NCBI RefSeq assembly: GCF_011317445.1
Contig: NZ_JAAAPL010000002.1
Coordinates: forward strand, 186,001 to 250,000
From: Chelativorans multitrophicus
Lineage (GTDB): Bacteria > Pseudomonadota > Alphaproteobacteria > Rhizobiales > Rhizobiaceae
Direction of reading: 5' to 3'
Length of the DNA stretch: 64,000 nt
Under the pieces are notes generated by a model. That model did no database searches. It was not told where the DNA came from and worked only from the letters and a program-made list of their open reading frames with translations. Below, one piece after another: positions 55,018-63,511 of the stretch. Numbering within the stretch: the first letter of the stretch is position 1; every line of letters begins with the position of its first letter. The position numbers and the translations under genes were made by a program.

Positions 55018-55998
55018 TTACAGCTTGTCCGTGATCTCGTGCGTGAAGGCTCCTTCGGGCTCCTTCGTGATCACGGGGTCGGAGCCGCCCTGGAGAAGCG
55101 AATCCACCGTTTGCCGATAGGCATCCTCGTCGAGCTTCGGGCTGTCACCCAGGAGCTTGGCGATCTCGCCCATCATACGCTTCTGGTGCTCTTCCGTCTG
55201 GGCGCCCGTCGCATCGTTGTCGAGCACGATCATCGCCGCTTCGTCCGGGTTTTCCTTGGCCCATTGCCAGCCCTTCATCGAAGCGCGAACGAAACGCACC
55301 ATTTTGTCGGCGAAGGCAGGATCCTGAAGCTTATCCTCAAGCACATAGAGGCCGTCCTCAAGCGTCGCGACATCCTCGTCGGTGTAATTGAAGACCACGA
55401 GATCCTCGGGAGTCAGCCCAGCGTCGATGATCTGCCAGTACTCGTTATAGGTCATGGCCGTGATGCAGTCGGCCTGCTTCTGCAGGAGCGGGTCGACGTT
55501 GAACCCGATCTTCTGGATCGTCACGCCCTCGGGCGAGCCGTCACGCGGTATGCCCAGCTTCGAAAGCCAGCTGAAAAGCGGATATTCATTGCCGAAGAAC
55601 CAGGTGCCGAGTGTCTTGCCCTTGAAGTCTTCGGGCTTTTCGATGCCGGTTTCCTTGCGGCAGACCATGTTGAGGCCGGAGCGGGCGAAGGGCTGGGCGA
55701 TGTTGACCACTGGAACGCCCTTTTCGCGCGCGGCAAGCGCCGAGGGCATCCAATCCACCATCACGTCAGCGCCGCCGCCGGCGAGCACCTGCACGGGAGC
55801 GATATCCGGGCCGCCGGGCTTGATCTCCACATTGAGGTCTTCTTCTTCGTAGAAGCCCTGGTCCTGGGCCACGTAATAACCGGCGAACTGGGCCTGCGTC
55901 ACCCATTTGAGCTGCAGGGCGACATCATCAGCCGCAAGCGCCGAAAACGCAGTGAGCGAGAAGGCGCCTGCGAGCAATAATGTATTCGATCGTTTCAT
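55018..55998 (-). CDS. ABC transporter substrate-binding protein (NMT1/THI5-like), pyrimidine cluster
   Basis: The ATG at 55998 is preferred over 56004 because AGAGGGA then has normal spacing. The 326-residue protein has a signal peptide (about 23 residues, ending ALA|ADDVA) and the NMT1/THI5 fold: LQLKWVTQAQFAGYYVAQDQGFYEEEDLNVEIKPGGPDIAPVQVLAGGGADVMVDWMPSALAAREKGVPVVNIAQPFARSGLNMVCRK (about 28-115). Related proteins bind pyrimidine precursors of thiamine or other aromatic rings. It is encoded last in the operon that includes N-carbamoyl hydrolase and aminotransferase genes under RutR, so a pyrimidine-type ligand is likely. Confidence 0.9.
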   Translation of the reverse strand: MKRSNTLLLAGAFSLTAFSALAADDVALQLKWVTQAQFAGYYVAQDQGFYEEEDLNVEIKPGGPDIAPVQVLAGGGADVMVDWMPSALAAREKGVPVVNIAQPFARSGLNMVCRKETGIEKPEDFKGKTLGTWFFGNEYPLFSWLSKLGIPRDGSPEGVTIQKIGFNVDPLLQKQADCITAMTYNEYWQIIDAGLTPEDLVVFNYTDEDVATLEDGLYVLEDKLQDPAFADKMVRFVRASMKGWQWAKENPDEAAMIVLDNDATGAQTEEHQKRMMGEIAKLLGDSPKLDEDAYRQTVDSLLQGGSDPVITKEPEGAFTHEITDKL

Positions 55999-56031
55999 TA
56001 TCATTCCCTCTGAAGTTTGAGCTGCCTGTGT

Positions 56032-56892
56032 TCATCCACCGCGGATGGAGGGGTGCCAGAAGGTGACGGCCCGCTCGATGAGCGCGACCAAGCCATAGAA
56101 GAGCGATCCCGCCAGCGCGGCGATCGCGATTTCGGCCCACACCATATCAATGTTCATACGACCGACCTCGGTGGAGATCCGAAAGCCCATGCCGACGATG
56201 GGCGTGCCGAAGAATTCGGCCACGATAGCGCCGATCAGCGCCAGAGTGGAGTTGATCTTTAGCGCGTTGAAGATGAAAGGCGCCGCCGCCGGCAGGCGCA
56301 GCTTCAGCAGCGTTTGCCAGTATGAGGCGGCATAGGTGCGCATCAGGTCGCGGTCGATCGCGCTGGAGGCAGCCAATCCTTCGACGGTGTTCACGAGCAT
56401 GGGGAAGAAGGTCATCACCACGACAACGGCCGCCTTGGAGGGCCAGTCGAACCCGAACCACATGACCATTATCGGCGCGATGCCGATGATCGGAAGCGCC
56501 GAGACGAAATTGCCGAGGGGCAGAAGTCCGCGTTTCAGAAAGGGTGAGCGGTCGACCGCAATCGCGGCAAGGAAGCCCGAGCCGCAGCCGAGCGCATAGC
56601 CGATCAGCACCGCTTTGAGGAATGTCTGCTGGAAATCCGCCCAGAGCGTCGGCAGCGAATTGACGAGGCGCTCCCAGATCATCGAGGGTGGAGGGAGCAG
56701 CACCGTGGGCACGCCAAGGCCACGCACCAGCCCCTCCCATACGACGAGCAGGGTGATGCCGAAGACGGCGGGGACGAGGAGGGCGACCGCGCGGCGCGCA
56801 TGCTCCGTCCGGGCGTCAAGCCGGACAAGCCGCTCGTTCAGCAGCCAGGCAGCGGCCCAGAAAGCGAGAGCGCCTGCGACCGTCAGGTTCAT
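56032..56892 (-). CDS. ABC transporter permease of the pyrimidine-type importer (second permease)
   Basis: The 286-residue protein has six to seven membrane segments and the permease motif TFFPMLVNTVEGLAASSAIDRDLMRTYAASYWQTLLKLRLPAAAPFIFNALKI (about 160-212). It starts inside the stop of the other permease (ATGA at 56889), so the two are translationally coupled. Two different permease genes make this a heterodimeric NitT/TauT-type importer, as in the pyrimidine-precursor transporter group. Confidence 0.93.
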   Translation of the reverse strand: MNLTVAGALAFWAAAWLLNERLVRLDARTEHARRAVALLVPAVFGITLLVVWEGLVRGLGVPTVLLPPPSMIWERLVNSLPTLWADFQQTFLKAVLIGYALGCGSGFLAAIAVDRSPFLKRGLLPLGNFVSALPIIGIAPIMVMWFGFDWPSKAAVVVVMTFFPMLVNTVEGLAASSAIDRDLMRTYAASYWQTLLKLRLPAAAPFIFNALKINSTLALIGAIVAEFFGTPIVGMGFRISTEVGRMNIDMVWAEIAIAALAGSLFYGLVALIERAVTFWHPSIRGG

Positions 56893-57827
56893 GGCTTCGC
56901 TCCCATGCGGTGCATGACGAGGCGCTGCACGAGGCCCACCAAGGCGACGAGCACCGCTGCCAGGGCAGCGGCCATAAAGAGCGCGGCCCAGATCTGCACC
57001 GTCTGGCCGTAATAGGAGCCGGCGAGAAGCCGTGCGCCCAGCCCCGCGACTGCGCCGGTGGGCAATTCGCCGACGATAGCACCGACAAGGCTGATGGCGA
57101 CCGCCACTTTCATGGAGGTGAAGAGATAGGGCAGCGCGGAGGGCCAGCGCAGCTTCCAGAATGTCTGCGGACCGCTTGCATTATAGGTGCGCATCAGGTC
57201 GATCTGGATGGCTTCCGGGCTCTTGAACCCTTTCACCATCCCGACCACCACTGGGAAAAAAGAGAGATAGGTGGAGATCAGCGCCTTAGGCAGCAGGCCC
57301 GATATGCCCACGGCATTGAGAACCACGATAATCATCGGCGCGATCGCCAGGATCGGGATCGTCTGGCTCGCAATCACCCACGGCATGACGGACTTGTCCA
57401 TGGCGCGGTTGTGCACGATGCCAACGGCAATAAGGATGCCGAGCGCCGTGCCGATCGCAAAGCCGAGCAATGTGGACGAAAGCGTGATCCAGGCGTGTTT
57501 GAGGAGGCTGCGGTTGGATGTGGGCCGCACATCGACAACCGTCTTCCAGATCTCCGCCACAACCTGATGCGGAGCCGGGAGGACCGGCCGCTCCTGGGCC
57601 ATGGTGTCGCGCACCAGATCCGCCGCGGTCCATTCGGCGCCGGTGCGCTGATAGGTGTCGATCTGCCAGGGCGCGTTCAGATAGATGGTAAAGCCGTACC
57701 AGATCGCGACGATGGCGGTGACGACGATCAGGACCGGCAGGGTGTTGCCTTCACTGAGGCGGCGGAACACGGCGCCGGTTGTGGCCGACGCGGAGCCCGG
57801 GGCGGCGATGGGGGCGGAGGCGGTCAT
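56889..57827 (-). CDS. ABC transporter permease of the pyrimidine-type importer (first permease)
   Basis: The 312-residue protein has an N-terminal membrane segment (LPVLIVVTAIVAIWYGFTIYL, about 30-50), a periplasmic loop, and then five more segments. The family motif is present: FFPVVVGMVKGFKSPEAIQIDLMRTYNASGPQTFWKLRWPSALPYLFTSMKVAVAISLVGAIVGELPTGA (about 185-255). It is coupled to the downstream permease by a 4-base overlap, and starts 18 bases after the ATPase stop. Confidence 0.93.
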   Translation of the reverse strand: MTASAPIAAPGSASATTGAVFRRLSEGNTLPVLIVVTAIVAIWYGFTIYLNAPWQIDTYQRTGAEWTAADLVRDTMAQERPVLPAPHQVVAEIWKTVVDVRPTSNRSLLKHAWITLSSTLLGFAIGTALGILIAVGIVHNRAMDKSVMPWVIASQTIPILAIAPMIIVVLNAVGISGLLPKALISTYLSFFPVVVGMVKGFKSPEAIQIDLMRTYNASGPQTFWKLRWPSALPYLFTSMKVAVAISLVGAIVGELPTGAVAGLGARLLAGSYYGQTVQIWAALFMAAALAAVLVALVGLVQRLVMHRMGAKP

Positions 57828-57845
57828 GTGGCGGGCCTCGATCGC

Positions 57846-58634
57846 TCACTCATCGCTGTGCCCCGCTCTCAAGCCTTCCCGCACGCGGTGGGCGATCTCA
57901 AGGAATTCCGGCGACTCGCGAATATCCAGCGGCCGCCGCTCCATCGGCAGCGGCGACTCGATAATATCGGTCACTCGGCCGGGCCGCGGTGACATCACCA
58001 CGATGCGTGTCGAGAGATAGACCGCCTCGGGAATGGAGTGTGTGACGAAGCAGATGGTCTTGCTGGTGCGCGCCCACAGCTCCAAGAGCTGCTCGTTCAG
58101 GTGGTCGCGCACGATTTCGTCCAGCGCGCCGAAGGGCTCATCCATCAGAAGGAGGTCGGCGTCGAAGGAAAGCGCGCGGGCGATGGAGGCGCGCTGCTGC
58201 ATGCCGCCCGACAGCTGCCAGGGGAATTTGCGCGCGAAGCCGGAGAGATTGACGAGTTCCAGCGTGCTGGCGATCCGCCGCTTCTGCTCCTCCGCCGAAT
58301 AGCCCATGATTTCCAGCGGCAGTGCGATATTCTTCTCGATCGTGCGCCAGGGAAACAGGCCCGGTGCCTGAAAAACATAACCGTAGGTGCGCGCCTTGCG
58401 CGCTTCCTCGGGCGAAAGGCCGCCGACGCGTAATTCACCTGCCGTGGGCTGCTCAAGGTCCGCGACCAGGCGCAAAAGGGTTGTCTTGCCGCAGCCGGAT
58501 GGGCCGATGAAGGAAACGAACTCGCCGCGCCGGACCGCAAGATCGACATTGGACAGGGCCTGGACCGGCCCGTCATTCGTTTCGAAGGTGAGGCTTACAT
58601 TACGGGCCTCGACGATGTTCTGTGCTGAATGCAC
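57846..58634 (-). CDS. ABC transporter ATP-binding protein of the pyrimidine-type importer
   Basis: The likely start is a GTG at 58634 (HSAQNIVEARNVSLTFETNDGPVQAL follows), giving 262 residues; a longer frame begins at 58721 without support. The ATPase motifs are complete: Walker A IGPSGCGKTTLLRLVADLE near 46, Q-loop VFQAPGLFPWRTIEKNIALPLE, signature LSGGMQQRASIARALSFD near 142, Walker B LLLMDEPFGALDEIVRDHLNE near 163 and the switch His in ICFVTHSIPEA near 195. It belongs to the NitT/TauT ATPases and drives the two adjoining permeases. Confidence 0.93.
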   Translation of the reverse strand: MHSAQNIVEARNVSLTFETNDGPVQALSNVDLAVRRGEFVSFIGPSGCGKTTLLRLVADLEQPTAGELRVGGLSPEEARKARTYGYVFQAPGLFPWRTIEKNIALPLEIMGYSAEEQKRRIASTLELVNLSGFARKFPWQLSGGMQQRASIARALSFDADLLLMDEPFGALDEIVRDHLNEQLLELWARTSKTICFVTHSIPEAVYLSTRIVVMSPRPGRVTDIIESPLPMERRPLDIRESPEFLEIAHRVREGLRAGHSDE

Positions 58635-58736
58635 GCACGTTCCCCGATTTCTTCTTCTGTGTTGACGTCGGTGCGTTTTCTTGTCGGAAGCAGGTTCTCC
58701 TCGTCCGCGGCGGGAATGCATTCCCGTCAGTTGCGA

Positions 58737-59987
58737 TCATTCAACGATTTCCGCCGTCTCCACCACAGCATGGAAAAGCACATCGGCGCCAGCCTGCGCC
58801 CATTCCTTGGTGATCATCTCGGCTTCGTTGTGGGAGAGGCCGTCGACGCAGGGGCACATGACCATGGCCGTGGGGGCCACGCGGTTGATCCAGCAGGCAT
58901 CATGCCCGGCGCCGGAGACGATATCGCGGTGCGTGTATCCGAGCCGTTCGGCGGCCTTGCGGATTGCCTCGACGCATCCCTTGTCGAAGGTGACGGGATC
59001 GAAATGCCCGACCTGCTCGATTTCGGAGGTAATATCCATCGCATCGCAAATGGTCGCAATGCCCTGTCGGATGCGCGCATCCATCATGTCGAGCACTTTT
59101 TTGTCGGGCGAGCGAATGTCTATGGTGAAAACCGTTTGGCCCGGGATGATGTTGCGGGAATTGGGATAGACCTCCATGTGGCCGACGGCGCCCACGGCGT
59201 GGGGCTGGTAGTCCATCGCCACTTCATGGACGAGCTCGATCACGCGGGCCATGCCGAGCCCGGCGTTGCGCCGCTTGGGCATGGGCGTCGAGCCGGTATG
59301 GCTCTCGCGGCCGGAGAGCGTCACCTGGAGCCATTTGAGCCCCTGGCCGTGGGTGACGACGCCTATATCAATCCCCTCGTCCTCCAGAATCGGGCCTTGC
59401 TCGATGTGGAGCTCGAAGAAGGCCTTCATCTTGCGGCCGCCGACCGGCTCTTCGCCCTTCCAGCCGATGCGCTCCAGCTCGTCGCCGAAGCGCTTTCCCT
59501 GCGCATCCCTCCGGTCATAGGCCCATTCGAGATCATGCATGCCGGCAAAGACGCCGGAGGCGAGCATGGCCGGGGCGAAGCGGGTGCCTTCCTCGTTGGT
59601 CCAGTTGGTGACGACGATCGGGTGCTTCGTCTTGATGCCGAGGTCATTGAGGCTGCGGATCACCTCCAACCCGCCGAGGACGCCCAGCACGCCGTCATAG
59701 CGGCCGCCCGTCGGCTGCGTATCGAGATGGGAGCCCACATAGACGGGCAGGGCATCGGGGTCGGTGCCCTCGCGCTGCGCGAACATAGTGCCCATGGCGT
59801 CCACGGAGACGGACATGCCGGCTTCCTCGCACCACTTCTTGAAGAGGTGCCGTGCCTGGCCGTCTTCGTCGGTCAGCGTCTGCCGGTTGTTGCCGCCGGC
59901 GATGCCGGGGCCGATCGCGGCCATCTCGTGAATGGAATCCCAGAGGCGGTCCGCATTGATCCTCAGATTTTCGCCGGGTGCTGCCAT
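58737..59987 (-). CDS. M20-family Zn-dependent amidohydrolase, N-carbamoyl-beta-alanine amidohydrolase type
   Basis: The 416-residue protein has the M20/HyuC hallmarks: VYVGSHLDTQPTGGRYDGVLGVLGGLEVIRSL (near 82), with His and Asp zinc ligands, WTNEEGTRFAPAMLASGVFAG (near 125) with the Glu-Glu pair, HIEQGPILEDEGIDIGVVTHGQGLKWLQVTLSGRESHTGSTPMPKRRNAGLGMARVI (near 195-250), and SGAGHDACWINRVAPTAMVMCPCVDGLSHNEAE at the end. Such enzymes split N-carbamoyl beta-alanine in reductive pyrimidine breakdown (HyuC/beta-ureidopropionase). Context with aminotransferase, RutR and an importer supports that role over allantoate or generic hydantoin hydrolysis. Confidence 0.93.
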   Translation of the reverse strand: MAAPGENLRINADRLWDSIHEMAAIGPGIAGGNNRQTLTDEDGQARHLFKKWCEEAGMSVSVDAMGTMFAQREGTDPDALPVYVGSHLDTQPTGGRYDGVLGVLGGLEVIRSLNDLGIKTKHPIVVTNWTNEEGTRFAPAMLASGVFAGMHDLEWAYDRRDAQGKRFGDELERIGWKGEEPVGGRKMKAFFELHIEQGPILEDEGIDIGVVTHGQGLKWLQVTLSGRESHTGSTPMPKRRNAGLGMARVIELVHEVAMDYQPHAVGAVGHMEVYPNSRNIIPGQTVFTIDIRSPDKKVLDMMDARIRQGIATICDAMDITSEIEQVGHFDPVTFDKGCVEAIRKAAERLGYTHRDIVSGAGHDACWINRVAPTAMVMCPCVDGLSHNEAEMITKEWAQAGADVLFHAVVETAEIVE

Positions 59988-60056
59988 TTGGTTCCCCTCG
60001 TCTTTTCTGGGCTTTCGTTCCGGCTCACATGCAGGCCAGCCCCGAAGGGCCGGCGC

Positions 60057-61382
60057 TTAATCTATAGATCGCAAAATTTCCCTTACATGGTCCACGATCT
60101 CGTCAATCTGCCCCTTGGTGATGATAAGCGGGGGTGACAGCGCGATAATGTCGCCGGTCGTGCGTATCAACAGCCCCTTCTCGAAGCCCTTCAGGAAGGC
60201 GGAGAAGGCGCGCTTGGTGGGCTGGCCTTGTATCGGCTCCATTTCGATCGCGCCGACAAGGCCGATATTGCGGATGTCGATCACATGCGGCTCGCCCTTG
60301 AGCGAATGCAGCGCATCCTCCCAGTGCTGGCCCAATTCCTCGCCGCGCGTGAGCAGGCCTTCCTCCCTGTAGGTTTCGAGGGTAGCGAGGCCGGCGGCGC
60401 AGGCGATCGGGTTGCCCGAATAGGTATAGCCGTGGAAGAACTCGATCATGTGCTCCGGGCCGTTCATGAAGGCGTCGTGGATCTCCTTCTTCACGAACAC
60501 CGCGCCCATCGGGATCACGCCGTTGGTGATACCCTTGGCCGTCGTCATGATATCGGGCACCACGCCGAAATAATCGGCCGCAAAGGGCGTGCCCAGGCGG
60601 CCAAAGCCTGTGATGACTTCATCGAAGATGAGCAGGATGCCGTGCTTGTCGCAGATCTCTCGGAGCCGCTTCAGATAGCCCTTGGGCGGCAGGATCACGC
60701 CGGCAGACCCGGCCACCGGCTCGACGATGACGGCGGCGATGGTGGAGGCATCGTGAAGCGCCACGATCCGCTCCAACTCGTCGGCAAGCTCCACCCCATG
60801 CTCAGGCACGCCGCGTGAGAAGGCGTTCTTCCCCGGCAGGTATGTGTGCGGCAGGTGGTCTACGCCGGCCAAAAGCGTGCCGAACATCTTGCGGTTGTTG
60901 ACGATGCCGCCAACGGAAATGCCGCCGAAATTAACCCCGTGATAGCCGCGCTCGCGGCCGATGAGACGCGTGCGCGAGCCGTCACCCTTCGCCCGGTGAT
61001 AGGCAAGGGCGATCTTCAGCGCAGTCTCGACGGACTCCGACCCGGAATTGGTGAAGAAGACATGATCCATGCCTTCCGGCGCGATATCCACCAGACGGCT
61101 TGCGAATTCGAAGACGATGGGATGACCCATCTGGAAGGCAGGAGCATAGTCCAGCTCGCCCGCCTGATGCCTGATGGCTTCCGTGATTTTCGGCCGGCAG
61201 TGGCCGGCATTGACGCACCACAGCCCCGCCGTGCCGTCGAGAAGCTTGCGGCCGTCATCGGTCGTATAATGCATATCCTTGGCCGAGACGAGCATACGCG
61301 GCGCCTGCTTGAACTGCCGGTTGGCCGTGAACGGCATCCAGAATGCGCTGAGATCATTCGGTCTTTTGGGTCGCTCAAGCAT
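60057..61382 (-). CDS. Class III aminotransferase, beta-alanine/omega-amino acid:pyruvate type
   Basis: The ATG at 61382 follows AAGGAGG; 441 residues. The class III PLP fold shows DGTAGLWCVNAGHCRPKITEAIRHQAGELDYAPAFQMGHP near 50-90, FFTNSGSESVETALKIALAYHRAKGDGSRTRLIGRERGYHGVNFGGISVGG near 108-158, the PLP-binding IFDEVITGFGRLGTPFAADYFGVVPDIMTTAKGITNG with the Schiff-base Lys (TAKG near 285), and HGYTYSGNPIACAAGLATLE. In this cluster the expected reaction is beta-alanine (or 3-aminoisobutyrate) plus pyruvate to malonate semialdehyde. It is the first gene of the operon, divergent from rutR. Confidence 0.93.
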   Translation of the reverse strand: MLERPKRPNDLSAFWMPFTANRQFKQAPRMLVSAKDMHYTTDDGRKLLDGTAGLWCVNAGHCRPKITEAIRHQAGELDYAPAFQMGHPIVFEFASRLVDIAPEGMDHVFFTNSGSESVETALKIALAYHRAKGDGSRTRLIGRERGYHGVNFGGISVGGIVNNRKMFGTLLAGVDHLPHTYLPGKNAFSRGVPEHGVELADELERIVALHDASTIAAVIVEPVAGSAGVILPPKGYLKRLREICDKHGILLIFDEVITGFGRLGTPFAADYFGVVPDIMTTAKGITNGVIPMGAVFVKKEIHDAFMNGPEHMIEFFHGYTYSGNPIACAAGLATLETYREEGLLTRGEELGQHWEDALHSLKGEPHVIDIRNIGLVGAIEMEPIQGQPTKRAFSAFLKGFEKGLLIRTTGDIIALSPPLIITKGQIDEIVDHVREILRSID

Positions 61383-61452
61383 TACCAAGCCTCCTTCTAC
61401 CTCTTTTTGTCCTGGTCAAGCTTGGTACTCCCCGGAAAACGATACGCAATTT

Positions 61453-61468
61453 TTGACCGTTTGGACAA
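61453..61468. promoter_or_regulatory. RutR operator candidate
   Basis: TTGACCG-TT-TGGACAA matches the RutR consensus TTGACCA-N2-TGGTCAA with two differences and is strongly palindromic. It lies between the divergent aminotransferase and rutR genes, so RutR could control both promoters through it. Confidence 0.75.
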
Positions 61469-61580
61469 TCGTTAACACCGCCAATAGGGCGGTCAAGCGG
61501 CATTGTAAGGATTTGCACTTGCCCCCGCGCGTTCCAGTCTGTCAGATGCGACTGTGCCAGAAGGAGGAAAAATCGGGGAA

Positions 61581-62216
61581 ATGTCCAGGACAGGCGCCAT
61601 CGTGGATGAGCCCGCCAAGCCGAAGCGGACGCGAATCCAGCGTGAAAGGCGTGAACTCATCCGGGAGGCGGCTCTTGAGGTTTTCTCGCAGCACGGCTTC
61701 CGCGGCTCCACGATCGACCAGATCGCCGAAGCTGCGGGTATGTCGAAACCGAACCTGCTCTATTACTTCAAAAGCAAGGAGGCGATCTTCGTCACCCTCA
61801 TCGACCGGCTGATGGAAGCATGGCTGGCGCCCTTGCGGGAGATGAATGCGGACGGCGATCCAGCCACCGAAATCCGCTCCTATATCCGGCGCAAGGTCGA
61901 GATGGCGCGCGACTTCCCGCGCGAAAGCCGGCTGTTCGCCAACGAGATCCTGCAGGGCGCGCCGCGCATCATGCCGCTGCTCGAAGGCGAGCTGAAGGAC
62001 CTGGTGGACGAGAAGGCAGAGATCATCCGCCAATGGATTCGGCAGGGGAAGCTAAGGGAGGCCGACCCCCACCACTTCATCTTCGCCATCTGGGCCACCA
62101 CCCAGCATTATGCCGATTTCGACGTGCAGGTGCGTGCCGTGCTGGGACCGGAAAAGGGCGGGGAAAGCCGCTTCGAGGACGCGGCGGCATTTCTGGAGAA
62201 GCTGTTTTTGGGGTGA
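61581..62216 (+). CDS. rutR: TetR-family regulator, RutR type
   Basis: The ATG at 61581 gives 211 residues; an upstream GTG at 61554 would add nine. The N-terminal HTH is standard (RRELIREAALEVFSQHGFRGSTIDQIAEAAGMSKPNLLYYFKSKEAIFVTLID, about 21-73). The C-terminal ligand domain has the RutR-like sequence RLFANEILQGAPRIMPLLEGELKDLVDEKAEIIRQWI and FIFAIWATTQHYADFDVQVRAVLG. RutR senses uracil or thymine and controls pyrimidine-related genes. It is divergent from the pyrimidine-degradation operon and a matching operator lies between them, which supports the name. Confidence 0.9.
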   Translation: MSRTGAIVDEPAKPKRTRIQRERRELIREAALEVFSQHGFRGSTIDQIAEAAGMSKPNLLYYFKSKEAIFVTLIDRLMEAWLAPLREMNADGDPATEIRSYIRRKVEMARDFPRESRLFANEILQGAPRIMPLLEGELKDLVDEKAEIIRQWIRQGKLREADPHHFIFAIWATTQHYADFDVQVRAVLGPEKGGESRFEDAAAFLEKLFLG

Positions 62217-62369
62217 GATCTCCCTTCCGGAGGGGATAGATTTCTTGGTACAGCAAGAAAGATGACGAATTCGGAGGGTTGTCTCCAAGAGAGTATCTTA
62301 GGGGAAAAAGTTGGGAAGAGAGAGGGCGGATAGGTCCCATGGCCTTCAAAGGTTCGGGGTACTCAAACC

Positions 62370-62744
62370 GTGAAGATCCGTCAGAACCTTGCACGTTTTA
62401 CGAGCGAACATTTGGTCATGCGCTTTGCAGAGATCGGGATCGAGCAGGATAACGCGTTGCTTCGAAACGAAATTGGCAGTTTCAACAAGCTTTATGACGA
62501 AAAGGCCGCTATCTTGGCAGAATTGAAGAGCCGAGAAGGCGACCAGCGAACGCTCTTGCTCCGGTTATATAGCCATCCCAATATGCAGGTGCGTCTCAAT
62601 GCTGCTAAGGCGACGCTGGCTATCGAACCAAACGAAGCACGCAAACAGTTGGAAGCAATCGCAGCGTCAGGCCAAGGTCCGCAGGCCGGCGATGCCGGAA
62701 TGTCACTGTGGACGCTCGACGAAGGGATTTTCAAACCAACCTGA
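62370..62744 (+). CDS. DUF2019 domain-containing protein (intact)
   Basis: The GTG start at 62370 gives 124 residues; no in-frame ATG before residue 17. The single helical DUF2019 domain is complete: RFTSEHLVMRFAEIGIEQDNALLRNEIGSFNKLYDEKAAILAELKSREGDQRTLLLRLYSHPNMQVRLNAAKATLAIEPNEARKQLEAIAASGQGPQAGDAGMSLWTLDEGIFKP. DUF2019 proteins are often found in toxin-immunity regions, though the function is not proven. It is followed by a toxin-like fragment and a broken second DUF2019 copy, so it is probably the surviving member of a decayed array. The 153 bases upstream hold no gene I can support. Confidence 0.88.
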   Translation: MKIRQNLARFTSEHLVMRFAEIGIEQDNALLRNEIGSFNKLYDEKAAILAELKSREGDQRTLLLRLYSHPNMQVRLNAAKATLAIEPNEARKQLEAIAASGQGPQAGDAGMSLWTLDEGIFKPT

Positions 62745-62768
62745 TACGATCTCTAGCGGAGAGAGTAG

Positions 62769-62996
62769 GTGGTTTCCGCCTGCCGACGAGCCGGTCATAC
62801 TATAGGATCATATTTCGACAAGGCTGAGCCCCTTGACGTACTCCGGCGCAGTGCACACCAGCCACGGCCCGCCTATGACGTTCACCATATCGTCGAGAAG
62901 ACGCCTGCTGAAGCCATGACGAAGTGCAAACAGGAAGGCCTTAAAACGAAGGGCATGCTGGATGCTATCAAAGAAGGGCGGTACATGCCGGAATGA
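62769..62996 (+). pseudogene. Relic: toxin-like HHIVE fragment joined to a DUF2019-like C-terminus
   Basis: An open frame of 75 codons contains RPAYDVHHIVEKTPAE (about residues 38-53). DVHHIVE followed by hydrophobic residues is the core motif of HNH/ColE-like nuclease tips of polymorphic toxins. Instead of the rest of that nuclease, the frame continues as GMLDAIKEGRYMPE, which aligns with the C-terminal end of DUF2019 proteins (compare GILRALDEGTYVPE at 63380). This looks like a deletion joining a toxin tip to the tail of an immunity-type gene. It has no good ribosome site and is very unlikely to be functional. Confidence 0.65.
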
Positions 62997-63016
62997 CGGC
63001 GTCTCGGGCGACAAAG

Positions 63017-63380
63017 ATGAAACCAGGAGCACTTTCCACCGAGGAACTCGTTGCCGCGCTTCGCGGAAATCAGCATAGCACAGTATAATGCAAATCTCGA
63101 CCTTGATACCCGCCGCTATAATCGCCTCTTCGATCAGATGATGATTATTTCGGATGAGTTAAAGCGGCGGCCCGGGGACCACCGCAGATATCTATCGTCG
63201 CTGTACCAACATCCTAATACAAAGGTGCGGGCGAAGGCTGCAATCCATACGCTTGCAGTGCTTCCCGAAGAAGCTCGAAAGGTGCTGGAGGAGGTCGGCA
63301 GCTTGAAGGGTTATTCTGGACCCATGGATGCGCGTGGGATTTTGAGGGCATTGGATGAGGGAACGTATGTCCCTGAATAG
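63017..63380 (+). pseudogene. Frameshifted DUF2019 gene (second copy)
   Basis: From the ATG at 63017 the first frame reads KPGALSTEELVAA and then diverges and stops after 23 codons. A second frame, open to 63380, begins RFAEISIAQYNANLDLDTRRYNRLFDQMMIISDELKRRPGDHRRYLSSLYQHPNTKVRAKAAIHTLAVLPEEARKVLEE and ends in LDEGTYVPE. The two halves together match a complete DUF2019 protein (EELVARFAEI would be the natural join), so one extra base near 63053 breaks the gene. The remainder is intact, so the lesion is a frameshift, not gradual decay. Confidence 0.8.
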
Positions 63381-63511
63381 AGTGCAACCGGCACGAACTG
63401 CAATCCCCTACACGGTATGACGGGTGTTACGCCATTCCCGATCCAGGCTGACTTTTAATCGATGTTCTAGTCGCCCTTGCATCTTCTCGACCTGCCCCTA
63501 GTTCCCGGCAC

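Noticed and set aside
58629-60137. A 502-codon open frame antisense to the N-carbamoyl hydrolase gene.
   Set aside because: It is the shadow of a well-conserved M20 enzyme gene; the product is His/Gly/Asp-rich with no domain.
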